Shown here: positions 17,872-25,759 of the stretch, one piece after another
Layout: each line of letters starts with the position of its first letter
How positions within the stretch are numbered: the stretch's first letter is position 1
Origin: Salibaculum halophilum
GTDB lineage: Bacteria; Pseudomonadota; Alphaproteobacteria; Rhodobacterales; Rhodobacteraceae
Reading direction: 5' to 3'
Length of the DNA: 64,000 nt
Assembly (NCBI RefSeq): GCF_002094885.1
Contig: NZ_MSIT01000010.1
Span: forward strand, 57,577 to 121,576
Translations under genes and position numbers: made by a program
The notes under the pieces: generated by a model
Databases searched by the model: none
What the model was told of the DNA's origin: nothing
The model's input: the letters and a program-made list of their open reading frames with translations, nothing else

Positions 17872-18774
17872 ATGGCGGCGCAACCGACCCTGACGAACTG
17901 GCTTTCCGTCATCGCCCTTGGCCTGATCTGGGGTGGAACCTTCATGGTCGTGGCCGTCGCCCTGCGGGGCTATGGCCCGCTGACGGTGGCCTGCGCGCGC
18001 ACCACGCTGGGGGCGGTCTCGCTTCTGGCGCTGATGAAGCTCCTCGACCGGCCATGGCCGGCAGGGCGCACGGTCTGGGCCTACCTGGCGGTGATCGGTC
18101 CGCTGAATACCGCGCTGCCGTTCTTCCTGCTCAGCTGGGGGCAGCAATACGTGCCCTCGGCCTTCGCCGGGCTGGCCATGACGGCGGTGCCGCTCTTCGT
18201 GCTGCCGCTGGCGCATCTGGCCAGCGACGAGAAACTGGCCCTGCGCAAGACGTTCGGCGTGATCCTCGGCTTCATCGGCGCGGCGGTTCTTCTCGGCCCG
18301 GGGGCGCTGCGGCTGGGGCAGGGGATCGTGCCGCTGGCGCAGGTCGCCTGTCTGGGGGCGGCGCTGTCCTATGCCGTGGCCTCGGTGCTGACGCGCCGCT
18401 GTCCGCCGGTGGATTCCATCGCCATGGCGGCGATCACCCTGGCCGTCGGGGCGGTCTGCCTGGTCCCGGCGATGCTGCTGGTCGAGGGGGTGCCGGGCTG
18501 GCAGCCCGGCCTGCCCGGCCTTGCAGTCCTGTTCCTGGGGCTTGTGCCCACGGCGCTGGCTGCGCTCCTGCGGGTCACGGTGGTGCGCAGTGCGGGGTCG
18601 GTCTTCATGACGCTGGTCAATTACCAGGTGCCGGTCTGGTCCATGGTCTTCGGTGCGCTGGTGCTGAACGAGGCCCTGCCGGGCCGGTTCTTCGCCGCGC
18701 TGGCGCTGATCCTGGCCGGACTCGCGATCAGCCAGTGGCACGGCTCGGGCCGGCGGGTCGCGCCGCGGGGCTGA
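17872..18774 (+). CDS. EamA/DMT-family transporter
   Basis: 300 aa from the ATG at 17872; in-frame codons back to 17836 lie in the cluster B hairpin. Ten helices in two halves, with LIWGGTFMVVAVALRGYGPL near the N-terminus and WSMVFGALVLNEALPGRF in the second EamA repeat. A small-molecule exporter of unknown substrate; proximity to ilvC makes amino acid export a guess. Its 3' end faces glmM across cluster C. It is not closely similar to the EamA protein at 5.7 kb. Confidence 0.85.
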   Translation: MAAQPTLTNWLSVIALGLIWGGTFMVVAVALRGYGPLTVACARTTLGAVSLLALMKLLDRPWPAGRTVWAYLAVIGPLNTALPFFLLSWGQQYVPSAFAGLAMTAVPLFVLPLAHLASDEKLALRKTFGVILGFIGAAVLLGPGALRLGQGIVPLAQVACLGAALSYAVASVLTRRCPPVDSIAMAAITLAVGAVCLVPAMLLVEGVPGWQPGLPGLAVLFLGLVPTALAALLRVTVVRSAGSVFMTLVNYQVPVWSMVFGALVLNEALPGRFFAALALILAGLAISQWHGSGRRVAPRG

Positions 18775-18777
18775 CGG

Positions 18778-18840
18778 GCCGCGCCGGCGCGGCGCGGCCA
18801 CGCGATGTCGACATCGCGTCCGCCGCCCGTGACCGGGCGG
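18778..18840. repeat. Palindrome cluster C between convergent EamA and glmM genes
   Basis: 18778-18793 is a 16-bp perfect palindrome; 18800-18819 is a 20-bp perfect palindrome centred on GTCGAC (core GCGATGTCGACATCGC); 18823-18840 has 7-bp arms CCGCCCG/CGGGCGG around TGAC. The cluster lies between two converging genes and could end transcription from both sides. Confidence 0.8.
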
Positions 18841-18854
18841 CCCCGGTCGCCGCG

Positions 18855-20201
18855 CTACCCGGCGCTCTGTTCGACCTCGGAGACGATCCCGTCGACCACT
18901 TGGGCCAGAAGGCCCTCGTCCTCGCATTCGGCCATGACACGGATCAGCGGTTCGGTGCCCGACTTGCGGATCAGCAGGCGCCCCTTGCCGTTCAACTGCC
19001 CCTCGGCTGCGGCGATGGCGTTTTTGACCGGGTCCAGTGCCAGCGGGTCGCTTCCCGCCGCGTACCGCACATTACGCAACAGTTGCGGCACAGGATCGAA
19101 GATGCGGCTCAACTCAGAGGCGCGCTGGCCGGTCTCCACCATGGCGGCCAGGAATTGCAGGCCCGCCAGAAGCCCGTCACCCGTGGTGGCATAGTCGGTC
19201 ATCACGATATGGCCCGATTGCTCGCCGCCGAGGTTGAAGCCGCCCGCGCGCATGCGCTCGACGACGTAGCGGTCACCGACCCGGGTGCGATCCAGGGTGA
19301 TCCCGTGCCCGCCCAGGTACCGTTCCAGCCCAAGGTTGGACATGACCGTCGCGACGAGGGTATTGCCCGCCAGCCGGTCGGCCTCGGCCCAGCGGCGCGC
19401 GAAAAGCGCCATGACCTGGTCGCCGTCGGCGATGCTGCCGGATTCGTCGAGGATCAGTACCCGGTCGGCGTCGCCATCGAGGCAGAGGCCGACATCCGCG
19501 CCATGGGCGACGATGGCCTCGGCGGTGCGGCGCGGCGCCGTCGAGCCCACGCCGTCATTGATGTTGTAGCCGTCCGGGGCGACCCCCACGGGCACAACAT
19601 CGGCGCCCAGCTCCCAGAGCACCTCGGGCGCGACGCGATGGGCGGCGCCGTTCGCGCAGTCTACGACCACCTTCAGCCCGGCCAGCGTCCGGCCCTGCGG
19701 GAGGGTCGACTTGAGCCGCTCGGCATAGCGGAAACGCCCGTCGTCGATGCGCCTGGCCCGGCCGATGTTGACGGCCTGGGCAGGCTCCAAGCCGGTTTCC
19801 ATCAACCGCTCGATCTCGATCTCGACCGCGTCGGACAGCTTGAAGCCATCCGGGCCGAAGAACTTGATGCCGTTGTCGGCCGCCGGGTTGTGGCTGGCCG
19901 AGATCATGATGCCGAGATCGGCCCGCATCGAGGTCGTCAGCAGGCCCACCGCCGGCGTCGGCACCGGGCCCAGCAGCAGCACGTTCATGCCGGTGCTGGT
20001 CAGCCCCGCGGTCAGCGCGTTCTCGAACATGTAGCCCGACAGGCGCGTGTCCTTGCCGATCACCACCCGATGGTCGTTCCTCGCGTCGTTGCGGAAGTGG
20101 CGCCCGGCCGCGGCGCCCAGACGCAGGGCCAGGTCCGCCGTCATCGGGGGGGTATTGGCGGTGCCGCGCACCCCGTCCGTGCCAAAGAGCTTGCGGGTCA
20201 T
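18855..20201 (-). CDS. glmM: Phosphoglucosamine mutase
   Basis: 448 aa. The opening [13 protein letters not shown] is diagnostic; the phosphoserine loop [18 protein letters not shown], the metal-binding [14 protein letters not shown] and the sugar-binding GGEQSGHIV follow in order, ending in the phosphate-binding [14 protein letters not shown]. It makes glucosamine-1-phosphate for peptidoglycan and lipopolysaccharide. The start overlaps the folP stop by 4 bp, completing a folB-folP-glmM operon. Confidence 0.97.
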   Translation of the reverse strand: MTRKLFGTDGVRGTANTPPMTADLALRLGAAAGRHFRNDARNDHRVVIGKDTRLSGYMFENALTAGLTSTGMNVLLLGPVPTPAVGLLTTSMRADLGIMISASHNPAADNGIKFFGPDGFKLSDAVEIEIERLMETGLEPAQAVNIGRARRIDDGRFRYAERLKSTLPQGRTLAGLKVVVDCANGAAHRVAPEVLWELGADVVPVGVAPDGYNINDGVGSTAPRRTAEAIVAHGADVGLCLDGDADRVLILDESGSIADGDQVMALFARRWAEADRLAGNTLVATVMSNLGLERYLGGHGITLDRTRVGDRYVVERMRAGGFNLGGEQSGHIVMTDYATTGDGLLAGLQFLAAMVETGQRASELSRIFDPVPQLLRNVRYAAGSDPLALDPVKNAIAAAEGQLNGKGRLLIRKSGTEPLIRVMAECEDEGLLAQVVDGIVSEVEQSAG

Positions 20202-21220
20202 GGTGCCTCTCCTCTCAGGGCGTCGGCCACTTGCAGGGCCTGCCGGGTCTCGGCCGTGTCGTGCACCCGCAATATCTGCACCCCGTGCGCCAGCCCGTGC
20301 AGGGCCACGGCGAGGGAGCCGGGCAGACGGTCTCGGGCCTCGGGCGCGTCGGACAGGGTGCCGATGAACCGCTTGCGCGAGGCCCCCAGCAGGACCGGAC
20401 AGCCCAGCGCGTGGAACAGCGACAGCCGGCGAAGCAACGCCAGGTTGTGTTCCAATGTCTTGCCGAAACCGATCCCGGGGTCAACAACGATCCGGTCGCG
20501 CGGCAGGCCCGCGGCCTCGGCCTGCGCGATACGGGCGGCGAGGAAATCGTAGACGTCCAGCAGCACGTCGTCATACGACGGAGCGTCCTGCATGGTCTGC
20601 GGCGTGCCCTGGGCGTGCATCAGGCAGATCGGCAGGCCGCTGTCGGCGGCGAACGGCGCCATGCGGCTGTCGTAGGAAAAGGCCGAGACGTCGTTGAGCA
20701 TGCTGGCACCCGCCCCCATGGCCGCGCGGGCGACCATGGATTTGCGCGTGTCGATTGACACGGGGCCGTCGCTGCCCGCGCGGATCGCGGCGATGACGGG
20801 CGCGGTGCGGCCCACTTCCTCCTCGACGCCGATCTCGACCGCGCCGGGGCGGGTGCTCTCGCCGCCCACGTCGATGATGTCGGCCCCCGCCGCCTGCATC
20901 GCCCGCGCCTGGGCCAGGGCCGCCTCGGGGTCCATGAAGAGCCCGCCGTCCGAGAAACTGTCGGGCGTGACATTGAGGATGCCCATCAGCCGCGGGCGGG
21001 CCATGTCCAGCCCAGCCAGCGGCGCGCGCGGGGCGGTCAGCCGCGCCAGCACGGGTTGCGGCGCCTCCGCCGCCGGGATCAGCGCGGGGGCCTCGGTCCG
21101 GCTGATCCGCTCGACATGGGTGAACCAGCACCATCCCCCGGCCAGCGTGTGCGCGCCGGCGGGCCGGTGCGGGTCGCCCTGTGCGACGGGGCGGAAATAG
21201 GCCGTGGCGGGGTCGGGCAT
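20198..21220 (-). CDS. folP: Dihydropteroate synthase
   Basis: 340 aa from the ATG at 21220. The first roughly 85 residues are a Rhodobacterales-type N-terminal extension; the TIM-barrel core then starts at [16 protein letters not shown], with [36 protein letters not shown] and [13 protein letters not shown]. It condenses hydroxymethyl-dihydropterin pyrophosphate with para-aminobenzoate and is the sulfonamide target. It overlaps folB by one base (TGATG) and glmM by four. Confidence 0.96.
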   Translation of the reverse strand: MPDPATAYFRPVAQGDPHRPAGAHTLAGGWCWFTHVERISRTEAPALIPAAEAPQPVLARLTAPRAPLAGLDMARPRLMGILNVTPDSFSDGGLFMDPEAALAQARAMQAAGADIIDVGGESTRPGAVEIGVEEEVGRTAPVIAAIRAGSDGPVSIDTRKSMVARAAMGAGASMLNDVSAFSYDSRMAPFAADSGLPICLMHAQGTPQTMQDAPSYDDVLLDVYDFLAARIAQAEAAGLPRDRIVVDPGIGFGKTLEHNLALLRRLSLFHALGCPVLLGASRKRFIGTLSDAPEARDRLPGSLAVALHGLAHGVQILRVHDTAETRQALQVADALRGEAP

Positions 21221-22134
21221 CAGTCCAGCGAGTAGCTTGTGGTCGGCAGGGCGCAGTCCGGCGCGGTCCCGCCCAGAACGCAAAGCTCTTCCGCCTGCAT
21301 TTCCTGCGCGAACCAGGCGGCCAATGCGACGGCGTCGCGCGGGCTGGCCGAGGGGCTTTCCACCGCGTCCAGTACGATCTTGGAGGGCGCCCAGACGCAG
21401 ATCTGGCCGTTCTTCATGGCCCAGTCCAGTTCCGTCCGGCTGCGGGTGACCACGCAGCGCCGGTCGCGCCCGGCCAGGACCCAGGCGTTCTGCTCGATCG
21501 CCAGCAGGTCGATGCGGCGTTGCGCCAGCGCCGCGCGCGATTGCGGGGCCGGGGTATCGGCGGGGCCGACGCAGAAGATCAGCGGCGCCGCGCGCGCGGC
21601 GAAATCGTCTATCCAGCGCGACAGGTCGTCGGACGCGATCGCCGCGTTGGTCAGGTAGACGATGCGCGGATGCGGGGCTTCTTCGTGGGCCTGCGCGGCG
21701 CCGGCTTGGCGGCCCCGTTCGCGGGCGATCTCGACGCCAAGCGCGCCGGGCCCGCGGTCCAGCTTCTCGATTCGCACGAAGACGCGTTCGGCCTGCGGCT
21801 CCAGCAGGATGCGGTCGGCCACGCGCTCAGCCAGGGTTTCCAGAAGGTTGAGCCGCTCGGCGCCCAGCTCGTGCTGGATCGCCTCGGTCACCCGGTCGTA
21901 GGACAGGATGCGGTCGACATCGTCCTCGATGGGGCCGGACAGCGGCGCGACCTCGACCACCACGTTGAACTTGATGTGCTGCGGGCTGCCGCGCTCGGCC
22001 TGGAAGGCGCCGATCTCGACCTCGGCGACGTGGTCGCGCAGGGAGATGCGGTCGTTGAGCGCGCCTTCGGCCGGGACAGTGGCTTCGGCGCGTTCGGCCG
22101 GGTGGGCGAAGGCGAGGCGGATGTCGGAATTCAT
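21220..22134 (-). CDS. folB: Dihydroneopterin aldolase with an extra C-terminal domain
   Basis: 304 aa, more than twice the usual 120 aa. Residues about 30-145 are the FolB domain (DRISLRDHVAEVEIGAFQAE, the YDRVTEAIQ helix and a LNLLETLAERVADRIL helix). Residues about 155-304 form a second globular region (IVYLTNAAIASDDLSRWIDD, DLLAIEQNAWVLAGRDRRCV, GQICVWAPSKIVLDAVESP) that I cannot assign. FolB cleaves dihydroneopterin to hydroxymethyl-dihydropterin. It leads the folB-folP-glmM operon. Confidence 0.88.
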   Translation of the reverse strand: MNSDIRLAFAHPAERAEATVPAEGALNDRISLRDHVAEVEIGAFQAERGSPQHIKFNVVVEVAPLSGPIEDDVDRILSYDRVTEAIQHELGAERLNLLETLAERVADRILLEPQAERVFVRIEKLDRGPGALGVEIARERGRQAGAAQAHEEAPHPRIVYLTNAAIASDDLSRWIDDFAARAAPLIFCVGPADTPAPQSRAALAQRRIDLLAIEQNAWVLAGRDRRCVVTRSRTELDWAMKNGQICVWAPSKIVLDAVESPSASPRDAVALAAWFAQEMQAEELCVLGGTAPDCALPTTSYSLD

Positions 22135-22235
22135 GGGGCACCCCCGGTTGTCGTGTCGCGGGGATACTAGGGCCTGTAGACGGGAACAAGCGCCGATGCG
22201 CGACGGGCGAGGGCCCGCGCGCGACCCGGGCTGTC

Positions 22236-22892
22236 TCAGCCCTGCCGGTAGAAGTGGTGCGACCCGATCGTTGTGGTGCGGGGGAAAACGCGCGCCCAGC
22301 GCGGGCTGACGGCCCGGGTGTGATAGTAGGTGGCACCGTTGGTCAGGTCACCCGGCACGGACCCGTCGATCAGCAGGCGCGCGACCTTGCCGACCGCGGC
22401 CCAGGCGCGCGGCTCGTGCACGGTTTCGGGATGGCCGTCGCAGGTGAAGGTGAACTGGCAGCCGTAGAGTTGCCCGGTGCCCTGGGTGACCACGGCGCAG
22501 ACATCGTCGGGAAAGCGGGCACTGTCCACGCGGTTGAGGATGACCTCGCCCACCGCGAACATGCCGCGCACGGATTCCCCGCGCGCCTCGAAATAAAGCG
22601 CCTCGGTCAGGCATTCCCACTGCGCGCCACCGTCGGCGGCCGGCTGCCCGGCGAGGAAATCCCGGTTGTAGTCAATCTGGCCACCGGCCGCCGCGGCCTT
22701 GCCCGCCACCGGGGTGGGCGGGGCGGTCAGGGCCGACAGGCGGCTGTCCGGCACCATGCGGATCGCCTCGCGTTCCTGGCCCAGAAGGGCGGCAAGACGG
22801 CTTTCCAGCAATTCCGCCGTGGCTGTCGTGCCCATCGGACCGAGCAGGACCGCGGCGGCCAGGACGGCGCGCGTCATAATCCGGGTAATCAT
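22236..22892 (-). CDS. SleB-type cell wall hydrolase
   Basis: 218 aa with a signal peptide (TRAVLAAAVLLGPMGTTATA). The C-terminal half is the Hydrolase_2/SleB domain: ECLTEALYFEARGES with the catalytic Glu, VGEVILNRVDSARFPDDVCAV, GCQFTFTCDG, and a terminal TIGSHHFY. In spore formers this lytic transglycosylase opens the cortex; in alphaproteobacteria it acts on peptidoglycan during growth. It has its own 184-bp upstream region after ppdK. Confidence 0.92.
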   Translation of the reverse strand: MITRIMTRAVLAAAVLLGPMGTTATAELLESRLAALLGQEREAIRMVPDSRLSALTAPPTPVAGKAAAAGGQIDYNRDFLAGQPAADGGAQWECLTEALYFEARGESVRGMFAVGEVILNRVDSARFPDDVCAVVTQGTGQLYGCQFTFTCDGHPETVHEPRAWAAVGKVARLLIDGSVPGDLTNGATYYHTRAVSPRWARVFPRTTTIGSHHFYRQG

Positions 22893-23076
22893 CTGTCATC
22901 CCCACAGGTGGCACAGGGTCCGCTGACCCTGCTATGAGCGGTGGAATTAGGCGACGGACAGGCCTGCGTCCACCCCGGCGGGCACATGGCCATCATGCGG
23001 CTGATGCAACGGGGGCACAGCGCCCGGGGCCGGCCTCAAGCCTTTGTGGCCCGCGCCGTGTGGCCCCCTATCCCTG

Positions 23077-25623
23077 CTATCCGGATTTGCCTTCGAGATA
23101 GAGCTGGGCCGCGGTCAATCGCGCCACCGGTACCCGGAAAGGCGAACAGGAGACATAGTCGAAGCCATTCGCGCGGCAGAAATCGATGGCCGCGCGGTCC
23201 CCGCCGTGTTCGCCGCAGATCGACAGGGTCACATCCGGGCGACCGTCCCGGCCACGCTCGGCGCCGATGCGCAGCAACTCGCCCACCCCGTCGAGGTCCA
23301 GCCGGTGGAAGGGGTCCTCGTCGTAGACGCCCAGCCGCACGTAGTCGGACATGAAGCGGCTGGCGTCGTCGCGCGACAGGCCATAGGTCATCTGGGTCAG
23401 GTCATTGGTCCCGAAAGACAGGAAGGCCGCGTGCTGGGCGATGTCGGCGGCGCGCAGGGCGGCGCGCGGGGTCTCGACCATGACCCCGAGCCGGTAGTCG
23501 AAGGCGGCCCCGGTCTCGGCGCGCACGGCGGAGGCCACCGCGTCGATGCGGCCCTGGACCAGTTCCACCTCCTTCATGGCGCTGACCAGCGGGATCATGA
23601 TCTCGGGCACCACGGGCGCGCCGCTCTTGCTGGCCGCGATCGTGGCCTCGAAGATGGCGCGCGCCTGCATCTCGTAGATCTCGGGGACGGTCACGCCCAG
23701 CCGCACGCCGCGCAGCCCCAGCATGGGGTTGTACTCCTCGAGCTGCTCGATGCGCTCGACCACCTGGCTCAGCGGCAGGTCCAGCACATCGGCCAGGTCG
23801 CGCATGCCCGGCTTGCCGGTGGGCAGGAACTCGTGCAGCGGCGGGTCGAACAGGCGGATGCAGACCGGCAGGCCTTCCATGATGCCGAACACCTGCGCGA
23901 AATCCGCCCGCTGAAGCGGCAATAGCCGGTCGAGCACCGCCGCGCGGCCCTCGGGGCTGTCCGAGAAGATCATCTCATGCATCAGGTTGACGCGGTCTTC
24001 CTCGAAGAACATGTGCTCGGTCCGGCACAGCCCGATGCCCTGGGCCATGAAATTGCGTGCGCTCTGGGCATCGGCGGGGGTGTCGGCATTGGCGCGGATG
24101 CCGATGTCGCGCACCTCGTCGGCCCAGGACAGCAACGTCTGGAAGGTGTCGTCCAGCGCGGCCTCGACCGTCCTGGCCTGGCCGTTGAGCAGCTGGCCGG
24201 TGGTGCCGTCAACGGTGACGATGTCGCCCTCGCGGAAGATGCGCCCGCGTGGGCCCTTCACCTGGCGCTTGCGTTCGTCGATCACCAGGCCGTCGGCGCC
24301 CACGACGCAAGGAAGGCCCAGCCCGCGCCCGATCACGGCGGCGTGGCTGGTGATGCCGCCGCGCACCGTCACCACGGCCTCGGCGGCGTGCATGCCGCGG
24401 ATGTCCTCGGGCGTTGTCTCGCGGCGCAGCAGCACGCAGGCCTCGTTGCGGGCCGCGCTCGCCTGCGCCTCGTAGGGCGAAAAGACCAGCCGCCCCGCCG
24501 CGGCGCCAGGGCTGGCGGCGATGCCGGTTGTGATGACGTCGCGCGGGGCGTCTGCTGCCACCTGCCGGTGCAGCAGTTCCGACAGCGCGTCAGGCTCGAC
24601 GCGCGTCAGGGCCTCGTCGCGGCCGATGATACCGTCCTCGGCCAGGTCGACGGCCACGCGCACGGCCGCCCGCGCAGATCGCGGCACCCGGATCGCGTCG
24701 ATCACCTGGACCGCGCCGTCCTGCAGCACGAACTTGACTTCCATCTCCTCGCGCAGCTTCTGGCGGCAGGCCGCGCCGAAGGCCTGCAAGCGCGCGAAGA
24801 CCTCGGGACAGCGATCCTCCAGCGAGGGGCCGCGGGGGTCCTGCGTCAGGTAGAGCGTGTCCGCCTGCTCGCGCAGGCGTTCGCCGCTGATGGCCTGTGC
24901 CTTGTAGCGCCCGGTGGGCCGGCGCTGGCCGGTGGCCGGGTCGACGAACTGGATCACGCCGTAGCCGCTTTCGCCCGCCCCGATGCCGAGGGCCATTTCC
25001 TGCACCACCAGCCCCAGCCCGGCGTCGGCGGGCGCGCCCTTGGCCTGGCGCAGCAGGCGCGCGCTGGTGCCGTCCCAGGCCCGCGCCATTGAGCGCAGGA
25101 CCTCGGCCAGCTGATCCTCGGCCCGCTGCGGGAAGGGCGCGTCGGTTTCGGCCTCGTAGACCGCCAGCATGGCATTGAGGTTGTCGATGCTGGGATGGGC
25201 CGCGGCGTCGAATTCCTCGGCGTCGAGCCGCGCGACATGCACCGCGTAGGACTGCACGAAGGACATGTAGAGCCGGGTCGCCATGTCCTCGCCGATGGTG
25301 CCGCACAGCGCCTCGTGCTTGGCCGCGTTCATGCCGATGTTCAGGATCGCCCCCGGCCCGCCCCAGTCGGGGTTCAGGCTGGAGGGCCGCACCGAGAGCA
25401 GCGGCAGCGTGGGAAATTCCTTCAGAATGGCGGCGGCGGCCGGGGGCTGGCCGGCGGCGATCAGGCGCACCGCCTCGAAGGACAGCGCCACCGTGCGGGG
25501 CACCGGAAAGTCCATGCGCACGAGCCGTTGCAGGCATTTCGCGCGGCCGCCGTGAACCTCGTCCGCCATGGGGGCGGTCCGGGTGATGACGCACATGTCC
25601 TTCAGGGTCACGACTTTCTGCAT
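23077..25623 (-). CDS. ppdK: Pyruvate, phosphate dikinase with an altered ATP-binding domain
   Basis: 848 aa, about 25-40 shorter than classical PPDK. The swivelling phosphohistidine domain (RGGITSHAAVIGRGLGLPCVVG) and the PEP/pyruvate barrel (GLCRTEHMFF, EYNPMLGLRGVRLG, SICGEHGGD, DYVSCSPFRVPVARL) are intact. The N-terminal ATP-grasp part is not: GGKGANLAEM reads GGRAKCLQRL, and the usual SVRSGA..SMPGMMDT loop reads SVRPSSLNPDWGGPG. It may still interconvert pyruvate and PEP, but nucleotide or phosphate use could differ. A strong GAGGAG ribosome site precedes the ATG. Confidence 0.85.
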   Translation of the reverse strand: MQKVVTLKDMCVITRTAPMADEVHGGRAKCLQRLVRMDFPVPRTVALSFEAVRLIAAGQPPAAAAILKEFPTLPLLSVRPSSLNPDWGGPGAILNIGMNAAKHEALCGTIGEDMATRLYMSFVQSYAVHVARLDAEEFDAAAHPSIDNLNAMLAVYEAETDAPFPQRAEDQLAEVLRSMARAWDGTSARLLRQAKGAPADAGLGLVVQEMALGIGAGESGYGVIQFVDPATGQRRPTGRYKAQAISGERLREQADTLYLTQDPRGPSLEDRCPEVFARLQAFGAACRQKLREEMEVKFVLQDGAVQVIDAIRVPRSARAAVRVAVDLAEDGIIGRDEALTRVEPDALSELLHRQVAADAPRDVITTGIAASPGAAAGRLVFSPYEAQASAARNEACVLLRRETTPEDIRGMHAAEAVVTVRGGITSHAAVIGRGLGLPCVVGADGLVIDERKRQVKGPRGRIFREGDIVTVDGTTGQLLNGQARTVEAALDDTFQTLLSWADEVRDIGIRANADTPADAQSARNFMAQGIGLCRTEHMFFEEDRVNLMHEMIFSDSPEGRAAVLDRLLPLQRADFAQVFGIMEGLPVCIRLFDPPLHEFLPTGKPGMRDLADVLDLPLSQVVERIEQLEEYNPMLGLRGVRLGVTVPEIYEMQARAIFEATIAASKSGAPVVPEIMIPLVSAMKEVELVQGRIDAVASAVRAETGAAFDYRLGVMVETPRAALRAADIAQHAAFLSFGTNDLTQMTYGLSRDDASRFMSDYVRLGVYDEDPFHRLDLDGVGELLRIGAERGRDGRPDVTLSICGEHGGDRAAIDFCRANGFDYVSCSPFRVPVARLTAAQLYLEGKSG

Positions 25624-25714
25624 TGCAGCACTCCTCTGCGCCGCACCTTAGGCCGCCCGCGATTCGGCGCAAGCCCGGCGTGACACTTTCATGACCGGCG
25701 GCGGGGCCGGGCGG

Positions 25715-25756
25715 GCGATCCGTGGACGGATCGCGGCGCTGCGTCGACGCAGCGCC
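25715..25756. repeat. Palindrome cluster D between ppdK and glyS
   Basis: 25715-25734 has 9-bp arms (GCGATCCGT/ACGGATCGC) around GG, 20 bp in all; 25735-25756 is a 22-bp perfect palindrome centred on GTCGAC (core GCTGCGTCGACGCAGC). The two abut with no gap and end 3 bp from the glyS stop codon, so they sit at the 3' end of the glyQ-glyS transcript. Confidence 0.85.
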
Positions 25757-25759
25757 CGC

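Noticed and set aside
18054..20552. 832-codon open frame spanning the EamA and glmM genes
   Set aside because: It crosses two well-identified genes on opposite strands and the palindrome cluster between them.
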